Source: Streptomyces sp. NRRL WC-3742
GTDB taxonomy: Bacteria > Actinomycetota > Actinomycetes > Streptomycetales > Streptomycetaceae
DNA length: 64,000 nucleotides
Direction of reading: 5' to 3'
NCBI RefSeq assembly: GCF_000720635.1
Contig: NZ_JOCF01000040.1
Location: 1 to 64,000, forward strand
The notes below the pieces were generated by a model. That model saw nothing but the letters and a program-made list of their open reading frames with translations, had not been told where the DNA came from and made no database searches. The position numbers and the translations under genes are program-made. Below, one piece after another: positions 42,786-52,682 of this stretch (positions within the stretch are counted from its first letter, which is position 1; each line of letters opens with the position of its first letter).

Positions 42786-43400
42786 TCAGCGCGAGTAGTA
42801 CTCGACGACCAGCTGCTCGTCGCAGATCACCGGGATCTCCTTGCGCTGCGGCGCACGGTCCAGGCGGAAGGCCAGGGCCTTCAGGTTGACCTCGAGGTAC
42901 TTCGGGGTCTGGCCCTCACCCGCGTAGCCACCCTCACGGGCGACCTGGAAGGGGACCTTCTCCTTGCTGCGCTCGCGGATGGTCACCACGAAGCCCGGCT
43001 TCATCTGGAACGACGGCTTGTTGACCTTGCCGCCGTTGACCTCGACGTGGCCGTGGACGACCATCTGACGGGCCTGGTAGATGGTGCGGGCGATGCCCGA
43101 ACGCAGGACCAGGGCGTCGAGGCGGGTCTCCAGCTCGGCGACGAGCGCCTCACCGGTCTTGCCCTCGGCCTTCTTCGCGCGGTCGAACGCGCGGGCCAGC
43201 TGCTTCTCGCTCAGGTCGTACTGGGCGCGAAGACGCTGCTTCTCGGTCAGACGGACCTTGTAGTCCGAGTTCTGCTTGCGACCACGGCCGTGCTGGCCGG
43301 GCGGGTACGGGCGGGCCTCGAAGTACTTGACGGACTTCGGGGTCAGCGGCACGCCGAGCGCACGCGCGATCTTGACCTTGGGGCGCTTCTGGTTCGCCAT
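42786..43400 (-). CDS. rpsD: 30S ribosomal protein S4, zinc-free form
   Basis: Primary 16S rRNA-binding protein, 204 residues. N-terminal ANQKRPKVKIARALG, the S4 domain TRLDALVLRSGIARTIYQARQMVVHGHVEVNG and the C-terminal EIPVICDEQLVVEYYSR are all typical. The four N-terminal zinc cysteines of many S4 proteins are absent (the region reads KYFEARPYPPGQHGRGRKQ), so this is the C-minus type. GGAAGG precedes the ATG by nine bases. It is encoded alone, away from the S13-S11 operon. Confidence 0.97.
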   Translation of the reverse strand: MANQKRPKVKIARALGVPLTPKSVKYFEARPYPPGQHGRGRKQNSDYKVRLTEKQRLRAQYDLSEKQLARAFDRAKKAEGKTGEALVAELETRLDALVLRSGIARTIYQARQMVVHGHVEVNGGKVNKPSFQMKPGFVVTIRERSKEKVPFQVAREGGYAGEGQTPKYLEVNLKALAFRLDRAPQRKEIPVICDEQLVVEYYSR

Positions 43401-43692
43401 GAACCAAACCTTCCTTGCTTACGAATACGGCTTCCACCAGGTGTTGACGGAGGTCGCTCGTCGCGACCCGGAGAAAACCCCGCCGCCTGCGCGATGGGAT
43501 CAGCCGCTCTCCGGAGCCGGGCACGAATGTGCTTGTCACACGGGGAGCCCGAAGGCCCGCCCGCGACACCGAAACGGTGCGCGACGCTCCTGCTGCGGAC
43601 CTCCCGGAGGAGGTCTACGGCCACCGCCCCGCTGGTGCGGCCGGTCGGTGGGGTCTCCCCCGCCGCCGTCCCGGGACATGGCACTCCGACCG

Positions 43693-43698
43693 AGTATA
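43693..43698 (-). promoter_or_regulatory. Possible -10 element for rpsD
   Basis: TATACT on the minus strand lies just past the rarA stop and about 290 bases upstream of rpsD. No good -35 accompanies it. The 306-bp gap 43401-43706 otherwise holds two small hairpins (GACCTCC/GGAGGTC near 43600 and GTCGC/GCGAC near 43450) that could fold in the rpsD leader. I see no gene there. Confidence 0.35.
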
Positions 43699-43706
43699 CC
43701 GGGAGA

Positions 43707-45167
43707 TCACTCGCCCTTTTCCCCGGCCCTCTGCTCCCCGGCCTTCTCGCCCCCGGCCTTCTCGCCCCCGGCCCTCTGCTCCTTGACCTTCTGCTCCCCG
43801 GCCCTCTGCTCCTTGGGGCGCTCCCCCCGCAGCCGCCCCCGCGTCCACTCCACCGTGTCCGCGTAGCGCACCTCGCCGCCGCGCCGGTTGGGCCGGTAGT
43901 ACTCCTTGCCGTGCACCGAGTCCGGCGCGTACTGCTGCGTCGCGATGCCCTCCGGCAGGTCGTGCGGGTACTGGTAGCCGTGCCCGTGGCCCAGCTTGCC
44001 CGCGCCGCCGTAGTGCGCGTCCCGCAGGTGCGGCGGCACGGCGCCCGCCAGGCCCTGCCGTACGTCCGCCAGCGCCGCGTCGATCGCCAGGTACGCGCTG
44101 TTGGACTTGGGCGCCAGGGCGAGGGCGATCGCCGCCTGGGACAGGATGATCCGCGCCTCCGGGAAGCCGATCAGCGCCACCGCCTGGGCCGCCGCCACCG
44201 CCGTCTGCAGGGCGCTCGGGTCGGCCAGGCCCACGTCCTCGCTGGCGGAGATCATCAGCCGGCGGGCGATGAACCGCGGGTCCTCCCCCGCCTCGATCAT
44301 CCGGGCCAGGTAGTGCAGGGTGGCGTCCACATCGCTGCCGCGGATCGACTTGATCAGCGCGCTGGCCACGTCGTAGTGCTGGTCGCCGTCCTTGTCGTAG
44401 CGCACGGCGGCCTGGTTGACGGCCGTCTCGGTGGTGGCCAGCGTGATGCTCGCCTCGCCCTTCTCCAGCGCCGCCCCGGCCGCCGCCTCCAGCGTGGTCA
44501 GCGCCCGCCGGGCGTCCCCGCCGGCCAGGCGCACCAGGTGGTCCTCGGCCTCGGCGGTCAGCTCCAGCGCGCCCGCCAGGCCCCGCTCGTCGGCCACCGC
44601 GCGGCGCAGCAGCGCCCGGACGTCCTCGTCGGTCAGGGCCTCCAGCGTGAGCAGCAGCGAGCGGGAGAGCAGCGGGGAGATCACCGAGAAGTACGGGTTC
44701 TCGGTGGTCGCGGCGATCAGGGTGACCCAGCGGTTCTCGACGGCGGGCAGCAGCGAGTCCTGCTGAGCCTTGGAGAAGCGGTGGATCTCGTCCAGGAAGA
44801 GGACCGTCTCCCGGCCGGACATGCCGACCGCCCGCCGGGCGCCGTCGATCACCGCCCGGACCTCCTTGACCCCGGCGGTGATCGCGGACAGCTCGACGAA
44901 GCGGCCCTCCACGGACTGGCTGATGACGTGCGCGAGGGTGGTCTTCCCGGTGCCGGGCGGCCCCCACAGGATCACCGAGCTGGTGGCGGCCGGCCCGCGC
45001 GAGGAGGAGACCAGCCGGCGCAGCGGCGAGCCGGGCTTGAGCAGCTGCCGCTGCCCGGCCACCTCCTCCAGGGTGCGCGGGCGCATCCGTACGGCCAGCG
45101 GGGCGCGGCCGGGCTCCCTGCTCTGGCGTTCCTCGGCGGCTGCGGTGAAGAGGTCCGGTTCGTCCAC
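43707..45167 (-). CDS. rarA: Replication-associated recombination protein RarA (MgsA) with repeat tail
   Basis: A 486-residue AAA+ ATPase of the clamp-loader group that acts at stalled forks. Walker A is GPPGTGKTT (about 68-76), Walker [10 protein letters not shown] (about 124) and sensor 1 [13 protein letters not shown] conserved C-terminal tetramerisation domain contains [24 protein letters not shown] and DLPEGI. The last 30 residues are a charged repeat of (G)EQRAGEK and KAGGE units, reflecting tandem repeats in the DNA. The GTG start has only a weak AGG site. It is followed by rpsD and preceded by a convergently organised unknown gene on the same strand. Confidence 0.94.
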   Translation of the reverse strand: MDEPDLFTAAAEERQSREPGRAPLAVRMRPRTLEEVAGQRQLLKPGSPLRRLVSSSRGPAATSSVILWGPPGTGKTTLAHVISQSVEGRFVELSAITAGVKEVRAVIDGARRAVGMSGRETVLFLDEIHRFSKAQQDSLLPAVENRWVTLIAATTENPYFSVISPLLSRSLLLTLEALTDEDVRALLRRAVADERGLAGALELTAEAEDHLVRLAGGDARRALTTLEAAAGAALEKGEASITLATTETAVNQAAVRYDKDGDQHYDVASALIKSIRGSDVDATLHYLARMIEAGEDPRFIARRLMISASEDVGLADPSALQTAVAAAQAVALIGFPEARIILSQAAIALALAPKSNSAYLAIDAALADVRQGLAGAVPPHLRDAHYGGAGKLGHGHGYQYPHDLPEGIATQQYAPDSVHGKEYYRPNRRGGEVRYADTVEWTRGRLRGERPKEQRAGEQKVKEQRAGGEKAGGEKAGEQRAGEKGE

Positions 45168-45198
45168 ACCGGAAGCCTATGCGAGGGCCCCGACACGC

Positions 45199-45813
45199 CT
45201 ATGCCTGCGTGCGGCGGTCCAGCAGGACCACCTCGAACTCCTCCAACGAGCGCAGGATGCCGCCCACCGCGGCGACCGCCTTCGAGCGGGCCTCGGCGTT
45301 CGGCCCGCGCGAGGCTTCGAAGCTCGCCCGGTCGGCGAAGATCAGGCCGGTCGAGAGCCGGCCTGCCGCCCGGTGCGCCAGCATCGCGCCGGTCACGAAG
45401 CCCGGCGCCTGCTGCAGCATCGGCAGCGCCTGGTCCCGGAACACCTCGGCCGCCTCGTCCACCTTCTCCGGGTCGACGTCGACCCGCACCAGGCGGAACC
45501 CGGCGCCCGGCCCGGCCTCTCCGGGCGGGGCCGTGGCCACGGCCTCCCAGACGTCGGTGGCCACGGTGCCGGCCAGCGGTGCCAGCAGCTCCGCCCTGCG
45601 CGCCCGCAGGGCCGTGTCACTGTCGCGCTCGGCCTGGGCGGACTCCCACCAGGAGCCCATCGTGATCTTGCCGAGGGCCCGGTCGACGAACAGGCCGTAG
45701 CCGCGGTAGCCGGGCTGCCCGGAGAGCAGGTCGAGCGCCTCCTTGCCGAATCCCTCGACGGTCTGCCCGATCCGGTCCGGATTCCCGGTGGCGTAGACGG
45801 TACGGACGAACAT
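45199..45813 (-). CDS. ABM-like protein with two ferredoxin-like repeats
   Basis: A 204-residue protein with two similar halves. The first is FVRTVYATGNPDRIGQTVEGFGKEALDLLSGQPGYRGYGLFVD, the second LVRVDVDPEKVDEAAEVFRDQALPMLQQAPGFVTGAMLAH, each ending in a strand with ADRASFEASR or WWESAQAERDS. This is the dimeric alpha/beta barrel pattern of antibiotic-biosynthesis monooxygenase (ABM) proteins in tandem. No catalytic residues can be named, and a metabolic target is not evident. The ATG has AGGAGG ten bases upstream. Confidence 0.8.
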   Translation of the reverse strand: MFVRTVYATGNPDRIGQTVEGFGKEALDLLSGQPGYRGYGLFVDRALGKITMGSWWESAQAERDSDTALRARRAELLAPLAGTVATDVWEAVATAPPGEAGPGAGFRLVRVDVDPEKVDEAAEVFRDQALPMLQQAPGFVTGAMLAHRAAGRLSTGLIFADRASFEASRGPNAEARSKAVAAVGGILRSLEEFEVVLLDRRTQA

Positions 45814-45891
45814 GAGCGCGCCTCCTGTGGACGCCCGGGCGCCACACGGGGCCGTTCACGCAGTGGAGTCGCAGCGCCCGGAGGGCCCCGT

Positions 45892-46698
45892 CTACTCCAG
45901 TGTGGCAGTACGGTCCGGAACGTACTTCTGCAGGTCGCGCGGGGGCCGCTGGTAGCCGCGCGGGGCCGGGCGGGGCGGCAGGTCGATCTTCGGCGGGGAG
46001 ATCTCGTGGTACGCGACGGTGGAGAGCAGGTGGGCGATCATGTTGATCCTGGCCCGGCGCTTGTCGTCGCTCTCGACCACGTGCCAGGGCGAGTCCGGGG
46101 TGTCGGTGTAGACGAACATCTCGTCCTTGGCCCGGGAGTAGTCCTCCCAGTGCCTGATCGACTCGACGTCCATCGGGGAGAGCTTCCAGCGCTTCATCGG
46201 GTCCTCCAGGCGGTCCCGGAAGCGCCGTTCCTGTTCGGTGTCGCTCACCGAGAACCAGTACTTGCGCAGCAGGATGCCGGACTCGATCAGCATCCGCTCG
46301 AAGGTCGGGCACTGGTGCAGGAACTGCCAGTACTCCTCGTCGGTGCAGAAGCCCATGACCCGCTCGACACCGGCCCGGTTGTACCAGCTGCGGTCGAACA
46401 GCACGATCTCGCCGGCGGCCGGGAGCTGCTCGACGTAGCGCTGGAAGTACCACTGGGTCCTCTGCCGCTCGGTCGGTGTCGGCAGTGCGGCGACCCGGGC
46501 GATGCGGGGGTTCAGGTACTCGGTGACGCGCTTGATCGCACCGCCCTTGCCGGCCGCGTCCCGGCCCTCGAAGATCACCACGACCCGGGCGCCCTCGACC
46601 CGCACCCACTCCTGGAGTTTCACCAACTCCTGCTGCAGGCGCAGCAGTTCCTTCTCGTACGCCTTCTTGCCGAACCGCTGCCGCTGCTCCTCGGCCAC
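45892..46698 (-). CDS. ppk2: Polyphosphate kinase 2
   Basis: A 268-residue P-loop kinase that transfers phosphate between polyphosphate and nucleotides. Walker A is GRDAAGKGG (45-53), the Walker B/lid start is FDRSWYNRAGVERVMG (100-115), and the lid helix segment PTERQRTQWYFQRY precedes it. The single-domain length and the aspartate in GRDAAGK are those of PPK2 class I, which in many bacteria phosphorylates NDPs. Nucleotide preference cannot be decided here. The GTG start follows GGGAGG. A 12-bp tandem repeat lies upstream. Confidence 0.94.
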   Translation of the reverse strand: MAEEQRQRFGKKAYEKELLRLQQELVKLQEWVRVEGARVVVIFEGRDAAGKGGAIKRVTEYLNPRIARVAALPTPTERQRTQWYFQRYVEQLPAAGEIVLFDRSWYNRAGVERVMGFCTDEEYWQFLHQCPTFERMLIESGILLRKYWFSVSDTEQERRFRDRLEDPMKRWKLSPMDVESIRHWEDYSRAKDEMFVYTDTPDSPWHVVESDDKRRARINMIAHLLSTVAYHEISPPKIDLPPRPAPRGYQRPPRDLQKYVPDRTATLE

Positions 46699-46765
46699 CC
46701 CTGGCCCTCCCGTCCGCCTGTCACCGATGATCCTTCACCGTAGACACAGGCGGACCGGTACCGCA

Positions 46766-46825
46766 GGTCGGGCCGTGAGTCGGGCCGCAGGTCGGGCCAT
46801 GGGTCGGGCCGTGGGTCGGCCCGGG
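46766..46825. repeat. 12-bp tandem repeat upstream of ppk2
   Basis: Five successive 12-bp units of GGTCGGGCCGTG, differing at the first, tenth and later positions (AGTCGGGCCGCA, GGTCGGGCCATG, GGTCGGCCCGGG). It occupies part of the 206-bp gap between the GNAT gene stop and the ppk2 start. No gene is visible there. Confidence 0.85.
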
Positions 46826-46904
46826 GAGAGGGGGCCGGAGGCCGGGGTGGGGCCTCCGGTGGGAGGGGGTGGCGCGGTGGCGCACGGTGAGGGGGTTGGG
46901 CGGC

Positions 46905-47423
46905 CTATACGCCGACGAACGGCTCCGGGTAGCGGCAGAGCCCGCGCGGGCCGCCGTCGTACGCCGACAGGGGCAGCGCCTGGAAGTACGTCTCCGGCAC
47001 CTCGAACGGGCCGGTGACCTCGTGCCGCCCGGCCGGCGTGAAGCCGAAGCGGCCGTAGTACTCCGGGTCACCGAGGACGACGACCAGCTTCTCGCCCGCC
47101 GCCTCGGCCGCCGACAGCGCGGCCCGGACGACGACTTCGCCGACGCCCCTGCGCTGCCACTCGGGGGCGACCGCCACCGGCGCGAGCGCCAGCGCGTCAC
47201 CGAGGGCGCCGTCGCCGCCGACCCGCAGCCGGGTCAGCAGCGCGTGCCCGATCACCAGGTCGGTGGCGTCCGTCGCCACTATGGACAGCCCGGGCAGCCA
47301 GGCGGGGTCGCGGCGCAGCGCGTCCACCAGGTCCGCCTCGTCCGGGCCGGGGAACGCGGCCATCAGGACGCGTCTGATCTCCGGGGCGTCGTCCGGACGT
47401 TCTGTTCTCGTTCTGACCTGCAA
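46905..47423 (-). CDS. GNAT-family N-acetyltransferase
   Basis: A 172-residue acetyltransferase. The acetyl-CoA motif A is LAPVAVAPEWQRRGVGEVVVRAAL (about 80-103, with QRRGVG as the pyrophosphate loop). VVLGDPEYYGRFGFTPA is motif B and resembles the YhbS branch. The substrate is unknown. The frame opens with TTG (47423), about eight bases after GGAAGGG. It lies alone downstream of the aspS terminator. Confidence 0.88.
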   Translation of the reverse strand: MQVRTRTERPDDAPEIRRVLMAAFPGPDEADLVDALRRDPAWLPGLSIVATDATDLVIGHALLTRLRVGGDGALGDALALAPVAVAPEWQRRGVGEVVVRAALSAAEAAGEKLVVVLGDPEYYGRFGFTPAGRHEVTGPFEVPETYFQALPLSAYDGGPRGLCRYPEPFVGV

Positions 47424-47459
47424 GGGTCAACCCTTCCTCTGTCGCACGCCGTTGTGGAC

Positions 47460-47493
47460 CGGCCCCGAACGGACCGGTGTCCGTTCGGGGCCG
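47460..47493 (-). terminator. Hairpin terminator after aspS
   Basis: CGGCCCCGAACGGAC pairs perfectly with GTCCGTTCGGGGCCG around CGGT. It lies 26 bases past the aspS stop and upstream of the GNAT start. Confidence 0.85.
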
Positions 47494-47518
47494 TTGAAGG
47501 TTAGCGGATGACGCGGCG

Positions 47519-49309
47519 TCAGCTCTCCTGCTGCGCCTCGGGCTTGGCTTCCTCGCGGACCTTGGGCTTGGCGTCCACGCCGGCCTCGCGACGCTGCGCC
47601 GGGGTGATCGGCGTCGGGGCGCCGGTCAGCGGGTCACCGCCGGTGGAGGTCTTCGGGAAGGCGATGACGTCCCGGATGGTGTCGTACCCGCCGAGCAGGG
47701 TGACCACGCGGTCCAGGCCGAAGGCGACGCCACCGTGCGGCGGCGGGCCGTAGTTGAACGCGTCGAGCAGGAAGCCGAACTGCGAGGCCGCCTCCTCCTC
47801 GGAGAGGCCGATCGCGTCGAACGCCCGCTTCTGCACGTCCCGCTGGTGGATACGGATCGAACCGCCGCCCAGCTCCGAGCCGTTGAGGACCAGGTCGTAG
47901 GCGTTGGACAGGGCCGAGCCCGGGTCGGTGTCGAAGGTGTCCAGCGACTCGGCGGTGGGGGCGGTGAAGGGGTGGTGCACCGCGTGCCAGCCCTGGAACT
48001 CGCCCTTGTCGTCCTCGATCGGCTCGAACATCGGGAAGTCGACGACCCAGAGGAAGGCCCACGCGGACTCGTCGATCAGCGCGCAGCGCTTGCCGATCTC
48101 CAGTCGGGCGGCGCCGAGCAGCTCCTGCGAGGGGCGCTCCTTGCCGGCGGCGAAGAAGATCGCGTCGCCGTTCTTGGCGCCGGCCGCGGCGGCGAGGCCG
48201 GCCAGGTGCTCCTCGGAGAGGTTCTTGGCGACGGGGCCGCGCAGCTCGCCGGTCTCGGCGTCGATGAGCACGTAGGCCAGGCCCCGGGCGCCGCGCGCCT
48301 TGGCCCAGTCCTGCCAGGCGTCGAGCTGCTTGCGCGGCTGCGAGGCACCGCCGGGCATGACCACGGCGCCGACGTACGGGGCCTGGAAGACGCGGAAGTC
48401 GGTGCCCTTGAAGTACTCGGTGAGGTCGGTGAGTTCCTGGCCGAAGCGCACGTCCGGCTTGTCGGAGCCGTAGCGGCCCATCGCGTCCGCGTAGGTCATG
48501 CGCGGCAGCGGGTTCGGGATCTCGTAGCCGTGGACCTCGCGCCAGATCGCACCGATGATCTTCTCGCCGAGGGCCAGGATGTCCTCCTGGTCGACGAAGG
48601 ACGCCTCGATGTCGAGCTGGGTGAACTCCGGCTGCCGGTCGGCGCGGAAGTCCTCGTCGCGGAAGCAGCGGGCGATCTGGTAGTAGCGCTCCATGCCGGC
48701 CACCATCAGCAGCTGCTTGAACAGCTGGGGCGACTGCGGCAGCGCGTACCAGTGGCCGGGCTGCAGGCGGACGGGGACGAGGAAGTCGCGGGCGCCCTCG
48801 GGGGTGGAGCGGGTGAGGTACGGCGTCTCGATGTCGAGGAAGTCGTTCTCCTCCATCACCCGGCGGATGATGTTGCTGACCCTGGAGCGCAGCCGCAGGC
48901 CCTTGGCCGGGCCCTCGCGGCGCAGGTCCAGGTAGCGGTAGCGCAGCCGGACCTCCTCGTTGACGGTGCCCGGCTCGTACTCGGCGACGGGGAAGGGCAG
49001 CGGCGCGGCCTCGGAGAGGACCTCGATCTCGCTGACGACGACCTCGACGGCGCCGGTGGGGATGTCGGGGTTCTCGTTGCCCTCGGGGCGCACCCGGACG
49101 TCGCCGACGACCTTGACGCAGTACTCGGCGCGCAGGCCGTGCACCGAGTCCAGGTCGCGGACCACGATCTGCACGGTGCCGGAGGCGTCGCGCAGGTCGA
49201 TGAAGGCCACGCCGCCGTGGTCGCGGCGGCGGGCGACCCAGCCGGCCAGGGTGACGGTGGTGCCTGCGTGCTCCGGGCGGAGCGTGCCCGCGTCGTGCGT
49301 GCGGATCAC
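47519..49309 (-). CDS. aspS: Aspartyl-tRNA synthetase
   Basis: Charges tRNA(Asp); 596 residues. An N-terminal OB-fold anticodon domain ([24 protein letters not shown]) precedes the class II core with motif 2 [27 protein letters not shown] bacterial-type GAD insertion and motif 3 [13 protein letters not shown] follow, and then a lysine/glutamate-rich tail after [11 protein letters not shown]. The GTG at 49309 overlaps the hisS stop as GTGA. A longer frame upstream is not homologous. Confidence 0.97.
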   Translation of the reverse strand: MIRTHDAGTLRPEHAGTTVTLAGWVARRRDHGGVAFIDLRDASGTVQIVVRDLDSVHGLRAEYCVKVVGDVRVRPEGNENPDIPTGAVEVVVSEIEVLSEAAPLPFPVAEYEPGTVNEEVRLRYRYLDLRREGPAKGLRLRSRVSNIIRRVMEENDFLDIETPYLTRSTPEGARDFLVPVRLQPGHWYALPQSPQLFKQLLMVAGMERYYQIARCFRDEDFRADRQPEFTQLDIEASFVDQEDILALGEKIIGAIWREVHGYEIPNPLPRMTYADAMGRYGSDKPDVRFGQELTDLTEYFKGTDFRVFQAPYVGAVVMPGGASQPRKQLDAWQDWAKARGARGLAYVLIDAETGELRGPVAKNLSEEHLAGLAAAAGAKNGDAIFFAAGKERPSQELLGAARLEIGKRCALIDESAWAFLWVVDFPMFEPIEDDKGEFQGWHAVHHPFTAPTAESLDTFDTDPGSALSNAYDLVLNGSELGGGSIRIHQRDVQKRAFDAIGLSEEEAASQFGFLLDAFNYGPPPHGGVAFGLDRVVTLLGGYDTIRDVIAFPKTSTGGDPLTGAPTPITPAQRREAGVDAKPKVREEAKPEAQQES

Positions 49310-50568
49310 AGCTGCTTCTCCTTCAGGGTGGTGACGAGTGCGTCGAGGGCGACGGGGGTCTGTTCGCCGGTGGACATGTCCTTGAGCTGGACGACGCCTT
49401 CGGCGAGGTCCCGGTCCCCGGCGATCAGGGCGAAGCGGGCGCCGGACCGGTCGGCGGACTTCATGGCGTTCTTGATGCTCTTGACGCCGAAGGCGAGGTC
49501 GGTGGCCACGCCGGCCCGGCGCAGCTCGACGACCTTGGCGAACAGGACGTTCTTGGCCTCCTCGCCGAGCGCGACGGCGTACACCGCGGTGGCGGCCGGC
49601 AGGTCCAGGGTGACGCCCTCGGCCTCGAGGGCCAGGTAGGTGCGGTCCACGCCGAGGGCCCAGCCGACGGAGGGCAGCGCCGGGCCGCCGATCATCTCGG
49701 AGAGGCCGTCGTAGCGGCCGCCGCCGCCGATGGCGGACTGGGCGCCGAGGCCGTTGTGGACGAACTCGAAGGTGGTGCGGGTGTAGTAGTCCAGGCCGCG
49801 CACCAGCTTGGGGTCGTCGACGAAGGCGACGCCGGCCGCGGTGAGCAGCTCGCGGACCTTCTCGTCGTACGCCTTGCAGTCCTCGCACAGGTAGTCGCGC
49901 AGCATCGGGGCGCCGACCAGCTGGTCCTGCACGTCCTTGCGCTTGTCGTCGAGGACGCGCAGCGGGTTGATCCCGGCGCGGCGGCGGGTCTCCTCGTCCA
50001 GGTCCAGGCCGGAGAGGAAGTCGATCAGCGCGGCGCGGTAGACCGGGCGGCACTGCTTGTCGCCGAGGCTGTTGAGCAGCAGCGAGTAGTCGCTCAGGCC
50101 GAGCGCGCGGAACGCGTCGTCGGCCAGGATGATCAGCTCGGCGTCCAGCGCCGGGTCCTCCGCGCCGATGGCCTCCGCGCCGACCTGGGAGAACTGGCGG
50201 TAGCGGCCCTTCTGGGCGCGCTCGTAGCGGTAGTACGAGCCGGAGTACCAGAGCTTGACCGGCAGGTTGCCCTGCTTGTGCAGGTTGGCCTGGAGGGCCG
50301 CGCGCAGCACCGAGGCGGTGCCCTCCGGGCGCAGCGCGAGCTCGTCACCGCCCTTGGTGGTGAGGTTGTACATCTCCTTGGTGACGATGTCGGTGGACTC
50401 GCCGACACCGCGGGAGAACAGCTTCACGTCCTCGAAGACCGGGGTCTCGATGTAGCCGTAGCCGGCCCGGCGGGCGGGGGCGGCGATGCGCTCGCGGATC
50501 GCCAGGAAGGTCGCGGAGCTGGGGGGCAGCAGGTCGTAGGTGCCCTTGGGGGCGGTGAAGGTGCTCAA
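49306..50568 (-). CDS. hisS: Histidyl-tRNA synthetase
   Basis: Charges tRNA(His); 420 residues. The class II core has [13 protein letters not shown] at the start, motif 2 region [29 protein letters not shown], and the histidine-specific [15 protein letters not shown] and GGGRYDGL. The C-terminal anticodon domain follows. The start is TTG with a poor AGAGAAG site. It is 12 bases after the MBL-fold gene and overlaps aspS. Confidence 0.96.
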   Translation of the reverse strand: MSTFTAPKGTYDLLPPSSATFLAIRERIAAPARRAGYGYIETPVFEDVKLFSRGVGESTDIVTKEMYNLTTKGGDELALRPEGTASVLRAALQANLHKQGNLPVKLWYSGSYYRYERAQKGRYRQFSQVGAEAIGAEDPALDAELIILADDAFRALGLSDYSLLLNSLGDKQCRPVYRAALIDFLSGLDLDEETRRRAGINPLRVLDDKRKDVQDQLVGAPMLRDYLCEDCKAYDEKVRELLTAAGVAFVDDPKLVRGLDYYTRTTFEFVHNGLGAQSAIGGGGRYDGLSEMIGGPALPSVGWALGVDRTYLALEAEGVTLDLPAATAVYAVALGEEAKNVLFAKVVELRRAGVATDLAFGVKSIKNAMKSADRSGARFALIAGDRDLAEGVVQLKDMSTGEQTPVALDALVTTLKEKQL

Positions 50569-50580
50569 CTTCTCTATCCG

Positions 50581-51288
50581 TCACATTCCTCGTCGCGGGA
50601 AAGCCGGGGCGCCGGCCGCCCCCGCTGCCTGTCGGAGGTAGGGGTTGGTGGCGCGCTCGCGGCCGATGGTCGTCTGTCCGCCGTGGCCGGAGAGCACCAC
50701 GGTGGAGTCGTCGAGGGGCAGGCACACCCGGGCCAGCGAGCGCATGATCGCTTCGCCGTCCCCGCCCGGGAGGTCGGTACGCCCTATGGAGCCGGCGAAC
50801 AGCAGGTCGCCCGAGAACAGCACCGGGGGGAGGTCCTCGGCACCGGGCGTCCGGAAGGTCACCGACCCCCCGGTATGGCCGGGGGCGTGGTCGACGGTCA
50901 TGCTCAGACCGGCCAGTTCCAGCACGGCGCCGTCGGTGAGCTCGCGCACGTCGTCGGGCTCGCCGACGGTCAGTTCGCCCATCAGCGGGGCGCCGATGGC
51001 GCGGCCGAGCGCCTTCTCCGGGTCCGACATCATGTACCGGTCCTCGGGGTGGATCCACGCCGGGACGCCGCGGGCGCCGCAGACCGGGACCACCGAGGCC
51101 ACGTGGTCGATGTGCCCGTGCGTGAGCAGCACGGCGACGGGCTTGAGCCGGTGCTCGCGGACCAGTTCCTCGACGCCGGCGGCGGCCTGGTGCCCCGGGT
51201 CGACGATGACGCACTCCTCGCCCGCCGCCGGGGCGACCAGGTAGCAGTTGGTGCCCCAGGCTCCAGCGGGGAATCCGGCGATGAACAC
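50581..51288 (-). CDS. MBL-fold metallohydrolase (glyoxalase II-like)
   Basis: A 235-residue hydrolase with the metal motif THGHIDH (H57, H59, D61, H62). A further His in APGHTGGS, the bridging Asp in FSGDLLFAGSIGRTD, and the final His in LSGHGGQTT (usually GHGP/E) complete the site. The pattern is that of hydroxyacylglutathione hydrolase-like proteins, but no substrate-binding domain is present. The GTG start has AGAGGA upstream. It is directly upstream of hisS-aspS and divergent from the cyclophilin gene. The 279-bp gap 51289-51567 holds no visible gene. Confidence 0.9.
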   Translation of the reverse strand: MFIAGFPAGAWGTNCYLVAPAAGEECVIVDPGHQAAAGVEELVREHRLKPVAVLLTHGHIDHVASVVPVCGARGVPAWIHPEDRYMMSDPEKALGRAIGAPLMGELTVGEPDDVRELTDGAVLELAGLSMTVDHAPGHTGGSVTFRTPGAEDLPPVLFSGDLLFAGSIGRTDLPGGDGEAIMRSLARVCLPLDDSTVVLSGHGGQTTIGRERATNPYLRQAAGAAGAPAFPRRGM

Positions 51289-51567
51289 GCGCGTCCTCTT
51301 GTGATGTCGGTCAGCGGCTACGGACTACGGCTTCCGAAGGTCCCTGAAAAGGTCTCTGAAGGTGTACGGGCAGCCTACCGGCGGTGCGGGCCCGGTCGCG
51401 AACCGGTATACGGGTGACGCCGCGGGCCGCGTGACAGGTTCACCGCGTTCTTACGGTCCGGGTCCCTACACTTGGCCGCCGATGGATGCGATGATCCGCA
51501 TCGAATCCCTCTCGAATCCCTTCCGATTCCATCCACTCTTTCCGCACATCCCCAGGAGACACGGCCG

Positions 51568-52416
51568 GTGGTCAGCAGCGAACAGCGGCGGCGGCAGCTC
51601 GCCCGCGAGAAGTACGAGCGCCAGATGGAGCGCCGGGTCGCCGAGGCGGCCACCCGCAAGCGCCGTACCGCGATCCTGAGCGCCTCGCTCGCCGTCGTGG
51701 TACTGGCCGGCGGCGGCGCGCTGGTCGCGGGCGGCGCGTTCAGCTCGAACGACGACAAGTCGACCACGGCGGCCTCGGACACGGCCAAGGCCGGGCAGAC
51801 CAACCCGGCCGCCGAGCCCACCACCCCGACCCGCAAGCCGGTCGACGGCTGCGCGGCCCCGGCGGAGGGCAAGCCCAACGGCAAGCAGTGGAAGGACGAG
51901 CCGGCGATGACCGTCGACTCCTCCGCCGCGTACACCATGACGATGGACACCAACTGCGGCAAGGTGACGGTGGCGTTGGACGCGGCCAAGGCGCCGCACA
52001 CCGTCAACTCCTTCAACTTCCTGGCCGGGGAGCAGTTCTTCGACCACACCAAGTGCCACCGCCTCACCACGGACGGCATCTTCGTGCTCCAGTGCGGCGA
52101 CCCGACCGCCAGCGCGACCGTCCCCGGCGGCACCGGCGGCCCCGGCTACAAGTTCAAGGACGAGAACCTGACCGGCGCGACGTACCCGGCGGGCACGGTG
52201 GCGATGGCCAACTCCGGCCCGGACACCAACGGGAGCCAGTTCTTCCTGGTCTACAAGGACACCAAGCTGCCGCCGAGCTACATCCCGTTCGGCAAGGTCA
52301 CCGGCGGCCTGGACGTGCTGAACAAGATCGCCGCCGCGGGCACCCTGGAGGGCGCGACGGACGGCCACCCGATGGCCGACATCACCTTCAACTCCGTTAC
52401 GGTGTCCAAGGGTTGA
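51568..52416 (+). CDS. Membrane-anchored or secreted cyclophilin-type peptidyl-prolyl isomerase
   Basis: A 282-residue protein. A basic cytoplasmic N-terminus (residues 1-32) and one hydrophobic segment (about 33-58) lead to a Thr/Pro-rich linker. The cyclophilin domain starts near 105, with the active-site segment FFDHTKCHRL, GPGYKFKDENL and NSGPDTNGSQFFLVYKD. The family catalytic Arg equivalent is the R of CHRL. It should isomerise prolyl bonds outside the membrane. The GTG at 51568 has AGGAG nine bases upstream; longer frames upstream lack one. It is followed by the DUF349 gene after 266 bp with no visible gene. Confidence 0.9.
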   Translation: MVSSEQRRRQLAREKYERQMERRVAEAATRKRRTAILSASLAVVVLAGGGALVAGGAFSSNDDKSTTAASDTAKAGQTNPAAEPTTPTRKPVDGCAAPAEGKPNGKQWKDEPAMTVDSSAAYTMTMDTNCGKVTVALDAAKAPHTVNSFNFLAGEQFFDHTKCHRLTTDGIFVLQCGDPTASATVPGGTGGPGYKFKDENLTGATYPAGTVAMANSGPDTNGSQFFLVYKDTKLPPSYIPFGKVTGGLDVLNKIAAAGTLEGATDGHPMADITFNSVTVSKG

Positions 52417-52682
52417 CCCAACCCGGGGCCTCCCGCCGCAGGCGCTCCACGCGCCCCGGCGGGGCCCCGGAGCGAAATCGCCCGGCCCGGATGCGGACAG
52501 CACCGGGCCTGGTCGCCTATGTTGGCGTTGTGTAGGGTGCCCGGACCCGCCCAGCCGTTCACCCTCGGCAGCACGACTCGGCGGACGGGGACGGCGGACT
52601 TCTTCGGTCCGCCGCACATCAACTGTGGACGACGAACGCGCACCGCCCCGACGCGGGCGCGACGTCATGTGGAGGACGCGCT

